Below, piece by piece: positions 43,867-53,242 of a stretch of 64,000 nt of DNA. Made by a program: the position numbers and the translations under genes. The stretch covers positions 1 through 64,000 of the forward strand of contig NZ_JAIXTC010000010.1 in NCBI RefSeq assembly GCF_027484365.1. The letters run 5' to 3'. The DNA is from Brevundimonas sp. Lineage in GTDB: Bacteria > Pseudomonadota > Alphaproteobacteria > Caulobacterales > Caulobacteraceae. Below the pieces are notes generated by a model, which worked only from the letters and a program-made list of their open reading frames with translations, searched no databases and was not told the DNA's origin. Numbering within the stretch: position 1 is the first letter of the stretch; each line of letters begins with the position of its first letter.

Positions 43867-46797
43867 CTAGCGCCGAATCTCGACAGCCTGACCCGTGTAC
43901 TGGATTGTCCGGGCCGGGGCGGCGTCGAAATCGCCGACATCCGCACCGGGCCCGCTGACAAAGCGCACATGGATCGTGCGGTTCGCAGGCATGGTCGGAT
44001 AGGATCCGGTGCGCGCGCCGATGGTCAGAACGCCGGTGGCATCGTTCCAGCTCATGGGAATGTTCGAGAACTCGCCCCGTTCATAGGCGTAGGTCGTGCC
44101 CTGATCTTCATACAGGGAGAATGTCCCGTCAGCGCCGGTGTAGATCACCAGCGTCAGCGGCCCGTCCAGCTTCTCGGCCGTGTACTGGATCGCCGGCCCG
44201 GTGGGCAGGATGGAGCCGGCGCGGACGAAGACCGGGATCTTGTCCACGGCCGCCTGGACCGTCACCGACTGGCCGCCTGCGTATTTCTGGCCCGTCAGCA
44301 TGTCGTACCAGTCGGCGCCTTCGGGGAAATAGACCGACCGGTTGCGCGCCCGGTATTCGGTGACCGGCGCCACCAGCAGGGCCTTGCCGAACAGATACTG
44401 GTCGTTGATGTCGCGCGCTTTCAGATCGTTCGGGAAGTCCATCATCAGGCCGCGCATGATGGTGGCGTCGTGCTGATAGACGTCCCCGGCCAGGCTGTAG
44501 ATGTAAGGCATCAGCCGGTAGCGGGTGCGCATCTGCCCGGCATAGGCGTCGAACAGGGGCGTACCCGGCCGGGCCAGGTTGTAGACCTCGCGCAGCGGGA
44601 ACTCGCCGTGCGAACGGAACACCGGCGACCAGGCGCCGAACTGGAACCAGCGCAGGTTCAGCTCATCCCATTCGGCCTGGTCCTCGGGCTTCATCCCCGC
44701 CGGATTGGAATAGCGCGCCTCGACCGAAAAGCCGCCGATGTCGTGGGTCCAGTTCGCAATTCCGGACAGGCCCGTGTTGACGCCCGCTGAAATCTGGTCG
44801 CGCAGATTGTCCCACCGCGCCACGACGTCGCCCGACCACAGGGTCGAACCGGTCCGTTGCAACCCGCCCCAGGCCGAACGGGTCAGGATGTAGGTCCGCT
44901 CGTCGTCTTTCTCCTCGCGGAAGCGGCGATAGACGTTCTCGGCGTTCACCAGCGGATAGGAGTTGAATACATAGGCTCCCGGCCCGACCGCTGTCGGCCC
45001 CATCCGCAGGGTTCGCTCGGGGATATCGAGGTTGGAGTGCATGTCCGGTTCGACCGAATCCAGCCACCAGCCGTCGAAATCCATGCCCCGGAAGCTGTCG
45101 GAGATCTGCTGCCAGTACAGGTCGCGGGCCGCCGGCAGATAAGGGTCATAGAAGCTGTTGGCATAGCCAGGCCCGACCCAGTCGCGGGCCCCCGCCTCGA
45201 CGTTGCGGGTATACATGCCGCCGATGGCGTCCAGTTCCTTGTAGTGGTCGGTCGTCGGATAGAATTTCGGCCAGACCGAGATGATGATGTTGGCGTTCAT
45301 GCCGTGGACGTCGGCCACCATTCGGGCCGGATCGGGATAGCGCGCCGGATCGAAGTCGTGCGAGCCCCAGGCGTTCTCGGGCCAGTAGAACCAGTCCTGG
45401 ACCACGTTATCAATCGGCAGGCCCAGCTCGCGATAGCGACGCACCACCCCGACGACCTCGTCCTGGGTGCTGTAGCGCTGGCGGCTCTGCCAGAAGCCAT
45501 AGGCCCAGCGTGGCAACATCACCGACTTGCCCGTCAGGCCGCGGTAGCCGGAGATGACCTCATCCAGGTTGTCGCCGCCGATATAGAAATAGTCGATCGC
45601 ATTCCCCGCCTCTGACGCCAGGCTGAGGGCGCCCTGATCAGCGGGCGGCAGCGGGTCCATATGGCGCAGGGCGATATAGCCGTCCTCCGGCGTCCATTCG
45701 ATTCTTATCGAGATCTGCTGCCCCTCCGGCAGATCAACCTGGAAGTCGTGATCGAAAGGGTTCCAGTTCTGGCGCCAGTTATCTTCACGCAGCACGCCGT
45801 TGATCCAGACCTTGGTGTAGCCGGAGGAATAGAGACGGAATTTGTGCTCGCCGGCGGTCGAGGCCTCGATCGTGCCTTCCCAGACGACACGGACGCCGGC
45901 CTGGCCTGGCCTGCCCATGTCTCCGGTCTGGATCGGCTGGCCGGGCTGGGCCTTGAAGCCCTCGGGCCAGCGCGACCATTCGCGGATGAACTCGTAGTTG
46001 ACCTCGGATTCCTGGCGCTGAACCTTGAGCTCGTCGCCCTGGTAGTAGCTCGCCGTGAGACCACCAAACCGGCCAGTCGCATCGCGAAGCATCAGCCGCT
46101 CACCCAGCATGCCGTAGGGGCGCGGGTCGCCGAAGCGGGTGATGGCATTGGTTTCCCACAGTAGACCGTAGTTGCGGCTGGACACCACGAACGGAATGCC
46201 GACGTCCATGTTGTGCTGGGCCAGGGTCACGTCCTGACCCTTGTAGTCCATCACGCCCTGCTGGTGCTGACCCAGGCCGTAGAACGACTCATCTGCGGGG
46301 CTTTCCCAAACCTGGCGCGTGGCGAGGAAGCGATGATCGCCTGTCTGATCCTCAACCGTGACGGGGCGCAGTTCACGGCTGCCCGGACGTTCGGCCAGAA
46401 CCTCCGCGCCGTTCTCGTCAAGAAAGCGCACGGTGCCGGTGACGGTCGAGACCTCGGCGGTCGCCTCGGCGGTGCTGAGGATGATCCGGTCACCCTGCTG
46501 GCGGACGTCAAACCGGGTGTCCGTTGAGGGCGTGGCGGTGACCATCAGGCTGGCCGGCAGGTCCAGATCGGCATCCTCGGTGGCCGTGACGCGGATGGTT
46601 TCGGGACCATAGACCTCCACCCGGACGCGGCGGGCGGCCCCCTCGGTCGGGGTGACCACGATCCCGGCCGGAATCCGCTCGAAGGCGGCGGCCTGAACCG
46701 CGGCGGCGGAGGCAGTGTCCATCAGCCCGACACAGGCGCCGAGCGGCGCAACCGCCATGACGGCGAGGAAAAGACGGCGGGCCAGGGTGGAGGTCAT
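43867..46797 (-). CDS. GH31 alpha-xylosidase-like glycosidase with PA14 insert
   Basis: A 976-residue enzyme with a signal peptide or lipobox region (APLGACVGL). The N-terminal beta-sandwich is followed by a PA14-like insertion (VVWEGTIEASTAGEHKFRLY) seen in xyloglucan-specific GH31 enzymes. The barrel carries the nucleophile Asp580 in WWLDSVEPDM and the acid/base Asp657 in WSGDVVARWD. It would remove the non-reducing-end xylose of xyloglucan oligosaccharides. It is followed by the esterase gene after 115 bases and lies 23 bases after the GH35 gene. Alpha-glucosidase activity is the alternative. Confidence 0.88.
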   Translation of the reverse strand: MTSTLARRLFLAVMAVAPLGACVGLMDTASAAAVQAAAFERIPAGIVVTPTEGAARRVRVEVYGPETIRVTATEDADLDLPASLMVTATPSTDTRFDVRQQGDRIILSTAEATAEVSTVTGTVRFLDENGAEVLAERPGSRELRPVTVEDQTGDHRFLATRQVWESPADESFYGLGQHQQGVMDYKGQDVTLAQHNMDVGIPFVVSSRNYGLLWETNAITRFGDPRPYGMLGERLMLRDATGRFGGLTASYYQGDELKVQRQESEVNYEFIREWSRWPEGFKAQPGQPIQTGDMGRPGQAGVRVVWEGTIEASTAGEHKFRLYSSGYTKVWINGVLREDNWRQNWNPFDHDFQVDLPEGQQISIRIEWTPEDGYIALRHMDPLPPADQGALSLASEAGNAIDYFYIGGDNLDEVISGYRGLTGKSVMLPRWAYGFWQSRQRYSTQDEVVGVVRRYRELGLPIDNVVQDWFYWPENAWGSHDFDPARYPDPARMVADVHGMNANIIISVWPKFYPTTDHYKELDAIGGMYTRNVEAGARDWVGPGYANSFYDPYLPAARDLYWQQISDSFRGMDFDGWWLDSVEPDMHSNLDIPERTLRMGPTAVGPGAYVFNSYPLVNAENVYRRFREEKDDERTYILTRSAWGGLQRTGSTLWSGDVVARWDNLRDQISAGVNTGLSGIANWTHDIGGFSVEARYSNPAGMKPEDQAEWDELNLRWFQFGAWSPVFRSHGEFPLREVYNLARPGTPLFDAYAGQMRTRYRLMPYIYSLAGDVYQHDATIMRGLMMDFPNDLKARDINDQYLFGKALLVAPVTEYRARNRSVYFPEGADWYDMLTGQKYAGGQSVTVQAAVDKIPVFVRAGSILPTGPAIQYTAEKLDGPLTLVIYTGADGTFSLYEDQGTTYAYERGEFSNIPMSWNDATGVLTIGARTGSYPTMPANRTIHVRFVSGPGADVGDFDAAPARTIQYTGQAVEIRR

Positions 46798-46820
46798 AGG
46801 GGCTGCTCGCGGATTCGGGA

Positions 46821-48473
46821 TCAGTAGGTGGCGGTGACGACGCGCAGCAACTGCGTTCGGTCGGTGAAGTTGAGGCCGTAGTCGGTCTGGTCGCCGTTCC
46901 AGATGCGCTCGAAGACCCACTGGCCCCGAGCGTCGAAATGCCCTTCCTCGTACCGGACGACCATTCGGCGGCGGCCGTCCGTCGCGGGCTTGGCGGCGAA
47001 TTCCACGCGGGCATGGTGACCTGTGACGATGAATTCGCCGGGCGCGATCTCGGCGACGATGGCCCCGCCGGTCGGGGTCTCCCGGCCGGGGACCTCGGCG
47101 ATAGGCCCCAGCCAGGTCCAGTCAGGCTGGCCGAACTGCCAGCGGCGATAGCCGACGGTGACGGTCCAGTCGGCGAAATCGATCGTCTGGGATGTCCGGT
47201 CGTCCGGCTCGCTCACCCCCCGTACCCGGCCCTCGAAGGCGGCGCGGGCCCAGATCCGCTGCCAGGGCGCGACCAGCCGATACAGGTCCCGGAACGGCGT
47301 CAGGGCCGCCTCATCGACCTTGGCGGCGCCCAGCGGATAGTTGGCATAGCCGGTATAGTCGATGCCGAACGGTGAAAAGCCGATGCCCCCGCGTCCCAGC
47401 ACGCTGAACAGATAGCGGGCATACATGCGATCATTGCCCGTCTCTGCCACGAACAGGGCGTTGTCGGGCCGGGCGTAACGGTTCAGGTGCCCCTCGTAGG
47501 TCACGCTGTCGCGGTTGTAGATGTCGGGGCTGAGGAAATCGATCGCCGGTGCGGCCGCCAGCCAGGCATCAAACACCGGCCAGACCGGGCCGCCCGAGGC
47601 GTAACTGGTCGGATCAGGCCGGTTGATCGGGTCCGGCAGGGCCGCGTTCACATACATCGGCAGCGGATATTCACGCTTGCCGGCCTCTGCGACCGTGTTG
47701 ACGTAGGAGGCGATCGACCAGGCGTGGAAGAACTCGTCGGCCTCCGCTCCGAAGACCTGGGCCCAGGATCCGGCCGACTTGCCGACCCGATCCAGCAAAG
47801 GTTGGGGCACAGGGCCGTCAAAGGCGGCCTGTGCTGCGGGCGAATAGTCACGCACCGAGCCATAGGTGCCGACCTCGTTTTCGGGCTGGACCATGATCAC
47901 GGTCCGCTGGCGCTCATCCACCTGCCGGATGTGGCGCATCAGGGCGGCGAAGGCACGGGCGTCAGCCGCCAGTGTCTCTCCGCCATAGGGCGACAGGGCA
48001 TAGCTTTCACTGCCGTCGGAGCGGATCAACAGCGGGAACCGTTCCGGGTTCAGCTTGACCCAGGCGGGGGCGTATTTCGGCGCGGTGTTCTTCCAGGTGG
48101 CGAACCACAGGAAGACGACGCGCATGTCGTTCTCGCGCGCCTGCTGGATAGCGTGATCGACGAAGGAAAAATCAAAGCGGCCCTCCTCCGGCTCGACCTG
48201 TTCCCAGGCGATCGGGATCTGGACTGTGTTGGCGCCGATATGACGAAGGGCCGGCCAGGCCTCCGCGAGCGGTGCTGGATAGTTGGACGAGTTGTTGACC
48301 TGACCGCCAAGGATCAGGAACGGAGCGCCATCAACAAACAGGGCCTGACGACCATCCTGTTCGACAAGACGCGGAATTGGGGCCTGGGCGGCGGCGACAC
48401 CGGGACCGGCCGCCAACAGGATCAACCCCGCCGTTGCGGACGCAATCCATCTGCCGATGCGCGATACGCCCAT
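46821..48473 (-). CDS. GH35-like beta-galactosidase
   Basis: A 550-residue secreted enzyme with a signal peptide ending VAAAQ. The GH35 barrel is short and is followed by a DUF5597-type C-terminal domain. The acid/base is Glu200 in [11 protein letters not shown] and the nucleophile is Glu344 in [27 protein letters not shown] near the N-terminus is typical of this group. It would remove galactose from xyloglucan side chains, which feeds the galactose genes at 54.8-61.5 kb. It is 67 bases downstream of the TonB receptor, separated by a terminator-like hairpin. Confidence 0.87.
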   Translation of the reverse strand: MGVSRIGRWIASATAGLILLAAGPGVAAAQAPIPRLVEQDGRQALFVDGAPFLILGGQVNNSSNYPAPLAEAWPALRHIGANTVQIPIAWEQVEPEEGRFDFSFVDHAIQQARENDMRVVFLWFATWKNTAPKYAPAWVKLNPERFPLLIRSDGSESYALSPYGGETLAADARAFAALMRHIRQVDERQRTVIMVQPENEVGTYGSVRDYSPAAQAAFDGPVPQPLLDRVGKSAGSWAQVFGAEADEFFHAWSIASYVNTVAEAGKREYPLPMYVNAALPDPINRPDPTSYASGGPVWPVFDAWLAAAPAIDFLSPDIYNRDSVTYEGHLNRYARPDNALFVAETGNDRMYARYLFSVLGRGGIGFSPFGIDYTGYANYPLGAAKVDEAALTPFRDLYRLVAPWQRIWARAAFEGRVRGVSEPDDRTSQTIDFADWTVTVGYRRWQFGQPDWTWLGPIAEVPGRETPTGGAIVAEIAPGEFIVTGHHARVEFAAKPATDGRRRMVVRYEEGHFDARGQWVFERIWNGDQTDYGLNFTDRTQLLRVVTATY

Positions 48474-48501
48474 CGTCTTCCTCCAACGCCAGGCAAAAGA
48501 A

Positions 48502-48529
48502 GGGGGACGACCCTTTCGGATCGTCCCCG
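48502..48529 (-). terminator. Intrinsic terminator or attenuator after the TonB receptor gene
   Basis: GGGGACGA and TCGTCCCC form a perfect 8-base stem around 10 bases; read on the minus strand it is followed by CTTCTTTTGCC. It lies between the receptor stop and the GH35 start. Because the genes are co-oriented it may uncouple high receptor expression from lower enzyme expression. Confidence 0.65.
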
Positions 48530-48540
48530 GTTACGCTTGA

Positions 48541-51471
48541 TCAGAAGGCGGCGCGCAACACCACAGCGACGCGACGGTCGGTATCCACCCAGTTGTAGGG
48601 CGGCTTGCGGGTCTCGTTGCCGACCTTCAGCACCGTCCGTTCATTCAGGATGTTGGTGGACTGGATGCCGATCTTCAGATCATCAGTGATGTTGTAGAAG
48701 ATCGAACCGTCCAGCTGGCCGTAGTCGCTGGCCCAGACCGGGGCGTTTACGTTCGCGGCCGAAGTGGTCAGGAGATACTCCTCACGCCAGTTGTAAGCCA
48801 ACCGCGCAGAGACGCCGAAGCGCTCGTAGAGCAGGGCGGCATTGTAGCTGGTGCGCGACATGCCCTCGAGCGGCAACGGGTCGGCCGAGGCCGAATTCTG
48901 GAGAGGATCCAGGATGTTCTGGCTGGTGTTCCGGCCGCCGCTGCTGTCGATGTAGGTAAAGTTGCCCTGGAAACCGAGGCCGCTGAACACGCCCGGCAGG
49001 AAGTCGAAGAACTGCTGGTACGCCAGTTCGAACCCGTCGACCGTGCCTTCGTCGCCATTGGTGTAGCGGGTCAGCACGAAGGGATATGTGACCCCGCCGT
49101 TGGTGATGCTGACCGTCTCGGTGCCGGTAAAGATGTAGTCGCTGATGTCCTTGTGGAACGCCGCGAAGGTCACGCTGCCGGTCGGTGCGAAATACCATTC
49201 GAGGCTGAGATCGAAGTTGTTGGACTTGATCGGCTTCAGGGTCGGATTTCCGCCGACACCGGTAAAGGGCGTGGTCGGGTTCAGCGTGAAGCCATCCGGC
49301 TGGAAGTTGATCGACAGATTGGTGAAGGGCTGGAGCTGATACATCTCCGGCCGGACCATGGCCTGCGACGCGGCCAGACGAAGCTGCAGGTCGTCGTCCA
49401 GGAAGACCCTCAGGTTCAGGCTGGGCAGATAGTTGGTATAACTGGTGCTGACGTCCTGACCGTCGAGAGACCCGCCTCTCGAGAACTGGACGGCCCGGTT
49501 GAAGGCCGTGCAGCTGGCGGTCGTCGGACAGGCTCCGGCGATGACAGGCAGGGTGGTGACCGTGTTGGTCTCCGTCGTGGTCTCAACGACCCGCAGCCCC
49601 AGGTTACCGTCGAAGGTCTTGCCGAACAGGGCGTTTTCAGCGCCGAACCGGGCATAGACGAAGGCGGCCTCGGTCTTCTCGGTCAGTTCGGTGATACCTC
49701 CGTTGCCGCCACCCAGACGATAGCTCTCGTAGTCGTCCGAAAGGGGCGACCAGCCCCAGCCAGAGGACTGGGTGTTGCGCAGGATGTCATAGGCATAGGC
49801 CGTGCCGTTGCTGACAAGATCGGCGGTCGGGAACCATGCCACGCCAGGGACCGGCGCGTCGCCTCGGAAGAAATTGTTGAAGCTGTAGAGTTCGGACGCG
49901 CCCGGCAGACGCGGATCCTGCCGGCCGCCCGGGAAGCCGGTCTGATCGAGGAAGACCGTGGCGCCGCCGCCATTGCCCCAGTACTGGTTGGACAGCAGAC
50001 CCCAGTTATAGCCCGTCTGGCGATTGGTGTAGTTCTTCTCGGTCCCGCGAATGCCGAAGGAGACCGACTTGAACAGGCTGCCTTCCTCGAAGTCGTAGGA
50101 GGCGTCGAGGCGAGCAGCCACCTCGTCGGCTTCGTTGTCCTCGATATGGTCCATCGCCGCCGCCCACCAGTAGGCGGACTGCCGGCTGGTGGTGCCTCCG
50201 GTCGAGGTGACGGTCGGCAGGTCGCCGTCGATCGTGATGCTGAGGTCCGGACGGTTGGCCAATTGAGTGAAGGCCGTCATCGAATAGATTTCAGCCGTGG
50301 ACTTCACGTACTGCAGGTCGCCGCTGAAGGACCAGGCCGAGTCCGGATCGTAGCGGAAGCCCAGCGAGACCTCGCCGGTTCGCTTGGTGTCGTCGCCGAC
50401 GCGCGTGTCGGTGTTGTAGTTCGCCTGCCGAACGGTGCCGCCGATGAAGACGTCCTCGTCATTGTAGCGGAAGCTGCTGTTCGGCGAGGAGACGCTCTCG
50501 GTGCCGAGCGCGCGCTCGATATTGTAGGCATCCGCCTGGGAGCCCAGGGCCTGCAGGGTGAACAACAGATCATCGTTGGGACGCCACTGAGCAGCCAGGG
50601 CGACGGCGGTACGCTCCTGCTCCCAGTCGATCGTGCGCCAGCCGAGATATTTCGGAACATAGACCGTGGTGCCGACGGAGGCCGATCGGTCCGTTGGTGC
50701 GTTGCCGGCATCGAGGACGACGGGGTCGTAGCGGTCGACCGAGATGGAATCCGTGCGGTTGCCGACGTTCGAGACGCTGATGTTGGCCAGCAGACCGATC
50801 TCGCCGATGCCGGTATCCCAACGGTCGGAGGCAATGGCGCTGCCTGACCAGAAGCCGCGCTCGGAAAGGTCGCCGTAGTTGTAGTCGGCGTTGACAGCCA
50901 GCAGACGGTCCGAGTTGTCGAACGGAACGCGGGTGCGCAGGTTGATCGTGCCGGCGATCCCGCCCTCGATCATGTTGGCGGCCACGTTCTTGTACACGTC
51001 CACGCCGGCCAGCAGGTCAGCCGAAACGTCTTCAAAGCTCAAGCCACGGCCGTTGGACGCCGAGAAGATGTCGCGACCGTTGGTTTCAGAACGGACCCAG
51101 GACAGGCCGCGAACGAACACGCCGCCACCCTCGGCGGCCAGGCGCGCGGGGTCGCGGGCGGCATTGGTGCGCTGAAGCGTCACGCCGGAAATACGCTGGA
51201 GCGCCTCGGACACCGAGCGGTCAGGCAGGGCGCCGATATCAACGGCCGTGACCGAGTCGACGATGACTTCGGAGTCCTGCTTGATGGCCTGAGCGGTCCG
51301 CAGCTGAGCGCGAATGCCCGTGACCACGACCTCTTCGACCTCGGTCGCCTCCGGGTCCGCAGATGCAGGCGCGGTCTGGGCCAGGGCCGCGACAGGCGTC
51401 AGGGCGGCCAGGCTGACCAGGGAAACGCTACACAACAGAGCGAGACGGTGAATTCTGATGGACTTGGACAA
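48541..51471 (-). CDS. TonB-dependent receptor for xyloglucan-type oligosaccharides
   Basis: A 976-residue receptor. The signal peptide ends at ALAQ; the TonB box EEVVVTGIRA is close to the mature N-terminus. The plug has PDRSVSEALQRISGV and VFVRGLSWVRSETNGRD, and the barrel ends VAVVLRAAF. It belongs to the oligosaccharide-transporting receptor group common in Caulobacterales and Xanthomonadales. The TTG at 51471 is preceded by GGGAGGACAACG, an excellent ribosome site; ATG codons upstream (51537, 51618) are not. Next to GH35, GH31 and GH74 genes, xyloglucan oligosaccharides are the best guess for its substrate. Confidence 0.88.
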   Translation of the reverse strand: MSKSIRIHRLALLCSVSLVSLAALTPVAALAQTAPASADPEATEVEEVVVTGIRAQLRTAQAIKQDSEVIVDSVTAVDIGALPDRSVSEALQRISGVTLQRTNAARDPARLAAEGGGVFVRGLSWVRSETNGRDIFSASNGRGLSFEDVSADLLAGVDVYKNVAANMIEGGIAGTINLRTRVPFDNSDRLLAVNADYNYGDLSERGFWSGSAIASDRWDTGIGEIGLLANISVSNVGNRTDSISVDRYDPVVLDAGNAPTDRSASVGTTVYVPKYLGWRTIDWEQERTAVALAAQWRPNDDLLFTLQALGSQADAYNIERALGTESVSSPNSSFRYNDEDVFIGGTVRQANYNTDTRVGDDTKRTGEVSLGFRYDPDSAWSFSGDLQYVKSTAEIYSMTAFTQLANRPDLSITIDGDLPTVTSTGGTTSRQSAYWWAAAMDHIEDNEADEVAARLDASYDFEEGSLFKSVSFGIRGTEKNYTNRQTGYNWGLLSNQYWGNGGGATVFLDQTGFPGGRQDPRLPGASELYSFNNFFRGDAPVPGVAWFPTADLVSNGTAYAYDILRNTQSSGWGWSPLSDDYESYRLGGGNGGITELTEKTEAAFVYARFGAENALFGKTFDGNLGLRVVETTTETNTVTTLPVIAGACPTTASCTAFNRAVQFSRGGSLDGQDVSTSYTNYLPSLNLRVFLDDDLQLRLAASQAMVRPEMYQLQPFTNLSINFQPDGFTLNPTTPFTGVGGNPTLKPIKSNNFDLSLEWYFAPTGSVTFAAFHKDISDYIFTGTETVSITNGGVTYPFVLTRYTNGDEGTVDGFELAYQQFFDFLPGVFSGLGFQGNFTYIDSSGGRNTSQNILDPLQNSASADPLPLEGMSRTSYNAALLYERFGVSARLAYNWREEYLLTTSAANVNAPVWASDYGQLDGSIFYNITDDLKIGIQSTNILNERTVLKVGNETRKPPYNWVDTDRRVAVVLRAAF

Positions 51472-51603
51472 CGTTGTCCTCCCTGCTTGCGCCCGTCGCT
51501 TAAGCGATCTGAGCGCGGCCCTCCCCAATCCGCACATCCACACCCTCGTGGGTCTGTCCGGCATTTCAAGGATGCACAACATTTCATGCGTTGAAAAGCA
51601 TTT

Positions 51604-51617
51604 TGTTAGCGCTATCA
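51604..51617. promoter_or_regulatory. XylR/LacI-type operator TGTTAGCGCTATCA
   Basis: TGTTAGCGCTATCA is a near-perfect even palindrome around TAGCGCTA. It closely resembles the XylR box of Caulobacter crescentus (TGNTAGCGCTANCA as I recall). It lies between the TonB receptor (starting 51471, minus) and the first halogenase-like gene (starting 51710, plus), so one LacI-type repressor could control both. No XylR-like gene is in this window. Confidence 0.65.
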
Positions 51618-51709
51618 TTCAAAACCGGAGGCCGTAGCTATATGGTCACTGCCGAGAGCCGCAGGCGCCGCTACACAAGGCTGGCCGAGATCCGTTCGAG
51701 GAACCAACG

Positions 51710-53242
51710 ATGAACCAGCATTCGCGGATGGTCCGCAGCGTCGTCATCGTCGGTGGGGGAACAGCGGGCTGGATGGCCGCGAGCGCCCTCGCCAGGGCCT
51801 TTGCAGAGCCCGGGTCCGATCAGCCGATGCAGATCACCGTTGTGGAATCGGAAACCATAGGCACGGTCGGCGTGGGCGAGGCGACCATCCCCCCCATCCG
51901 CAAATTCATCGAGACCATCGGGCTGGACGAGTCGGACTTCATGGCCGCGACGGGTGCGACCATAAAGCTGGGCATCGCCTTTCAGAACTGGTCAGCGCCG
52001 AACTCGCGCTACTTTCACGGCTTCGGCGATCACGGACCCGCCGTACGGGGCCAACCCTATCGACAGCATCTGTTCCGCCTGAAGAACGAAGGCCGGATCG
52101 AGACCCTGGAACCCTGGTCCGTACCCGGCGTGATGGCTCGCCAGGGTCGGTTCGCACCGCCAGTACAGGACCCTCGCTCAATCCTTTCGGCCTATTCATA
52201 TGCATTCCATTTCGACGCTGGCCTGTTCGCGCAGCGGCTGCGGAGCCTGGCCGAAGCGGCAGGGGTGGTCCGGATCGAAGGGCGCATCGTCGATGTCGAA
52301 GCAGGAGATGGACGGGTCGACGCGATCCGGCTGGACGATGGCCGTCGACTGGATGCGGACCTGTTCATCGACTGCTCGGGCTTTCGGGGCCTGCTCATCG
52401 AGGGAGCCTTGAAGGCGGGGTACGAAGACTGGACCCGCTGGCTGCCGTGCGACCGTGCGATCGCCCTGCCCTGCGCTGCAGCAGCCCCGCCTGTTCCATT
52501 CACCACCGCAACGGCCATGACGGCCGGCTGGCGCTGGCGCATTCCGCTGCAGCATCGTGTGGGCAACGGCTATGTCTATTCCAGCGCCTTCATCGACGAC
52601 CAGACCGCCCTCGAAGAGCTTCTTCAGGGCGTCGAGGCGCCGCCGGCCGCCGAACCCAACCGCCTCCGCTTCGTCACCGGCCGTCGGCGATCGGCCTGGA
52701 TGGGCAATGTCGTCTCGCTGGGCCTGGCGTCCGGTTTTCTGGAACCCCTGGAATCGACTAGCATCAACCTGATTCAGACCGGGATCGGCCGCCTGCTGGA
52801 ACTGTTCCCGGATCGCGACTTCGATCCTGTTCTGATCGCCGAGTACAATCGGCGCACGGCGCAGGAGTTCGAGCGCATTCGGGATTTCATCATCGCCCAC
52901 TATCATCTTGCGGGCCGGACCGAGGGCGAGTTGTGGCGGCATTGCCGTGAGACGCCGCCGCCCGACACCCTCGCTGCCAAGCTGGACCTGTTCCGGGCGC
53001 GGGGCGAGGTGGCGCTGCTGGAAGACGAATCGTTCCGCGAGGATAGCTGGGCCGCCGTGCTGACCGGCCTGGGCGTCTGGCCGAAGCGGGTGTCACCCCT
53101 GGTCGAACGCCTCGAGCTGTCCCGGGTCGAGGCCCAGGCCGGCAGGCTGGCGGAACTGATCGGCAAGGCGGTGGCCTCCCTGCCCGACCATCGTGACTAT
53201 CTGACGGCCCGGAGCGCCGCATCAATGGAGCCCGCCGCATGA
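51710..53242 (+). CDS. Tryptophan-halogenase-like flavoprotein
   Basis: A 510-residue flavin-dependent halogenase-family protein. The FAD site [15 protein letters not shown] is N-terminal, and the family catalytic lysine is Lys86 in [12 protein letters not shown]. The halogenase signature WRWRIP is present in [12 protein letters not shown], and the glutamate is in [12 protein letters not shown]. Members next to TonB receptors are often called tryptophan halogenases although their substrates are unknown. A flavin reductase is not seen nearby. It overlaps the next halogenase gene by ATGA. Confidence 0.87.
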   Translation: MNQHSRMVRSVVIVGGGTAGWMAASALARAFAEPGSDQPMQITVVESETIGTVGVGEATIPPIRKFIETIGLDESDFMAATGATIKLGIAFQNWSAPNSRYFHGFGDHGPAVRGQPYRQHLFRLKNEGRIETLEPWSVPGVMARQGRFAPPVQDPRSILSAYSYAFHFDAGLFAQRLRSLAEAAGVVRIEGRIVDVEAGDGRVDAIRLDDGRRLDADLFIDCSGFRGLLIEGALKAGYEDWTRWLPCDRAIALPCAAAAPPVPFTTATAMTAGWRWRIPLQHRVGNGYVYSSAFIDDQTALEELLQGVEAPPAAEPNRLRFVTGRRRSAWMGNVVSLGLASGFLEPLESTSINLIQTGIGRLLELFPDRDFDPVLIAEYNRRTAQEFERIRDFIIAHYHLAGRTEGELWRHCRETPPPDTLAAKLDLFRARGEVALLEDESFREDSWAAVLTGLGVWPKRVSPLVERLELSRVEAQAGRLAELIGKAVASLPDHRDYLTARSAASMEPAA

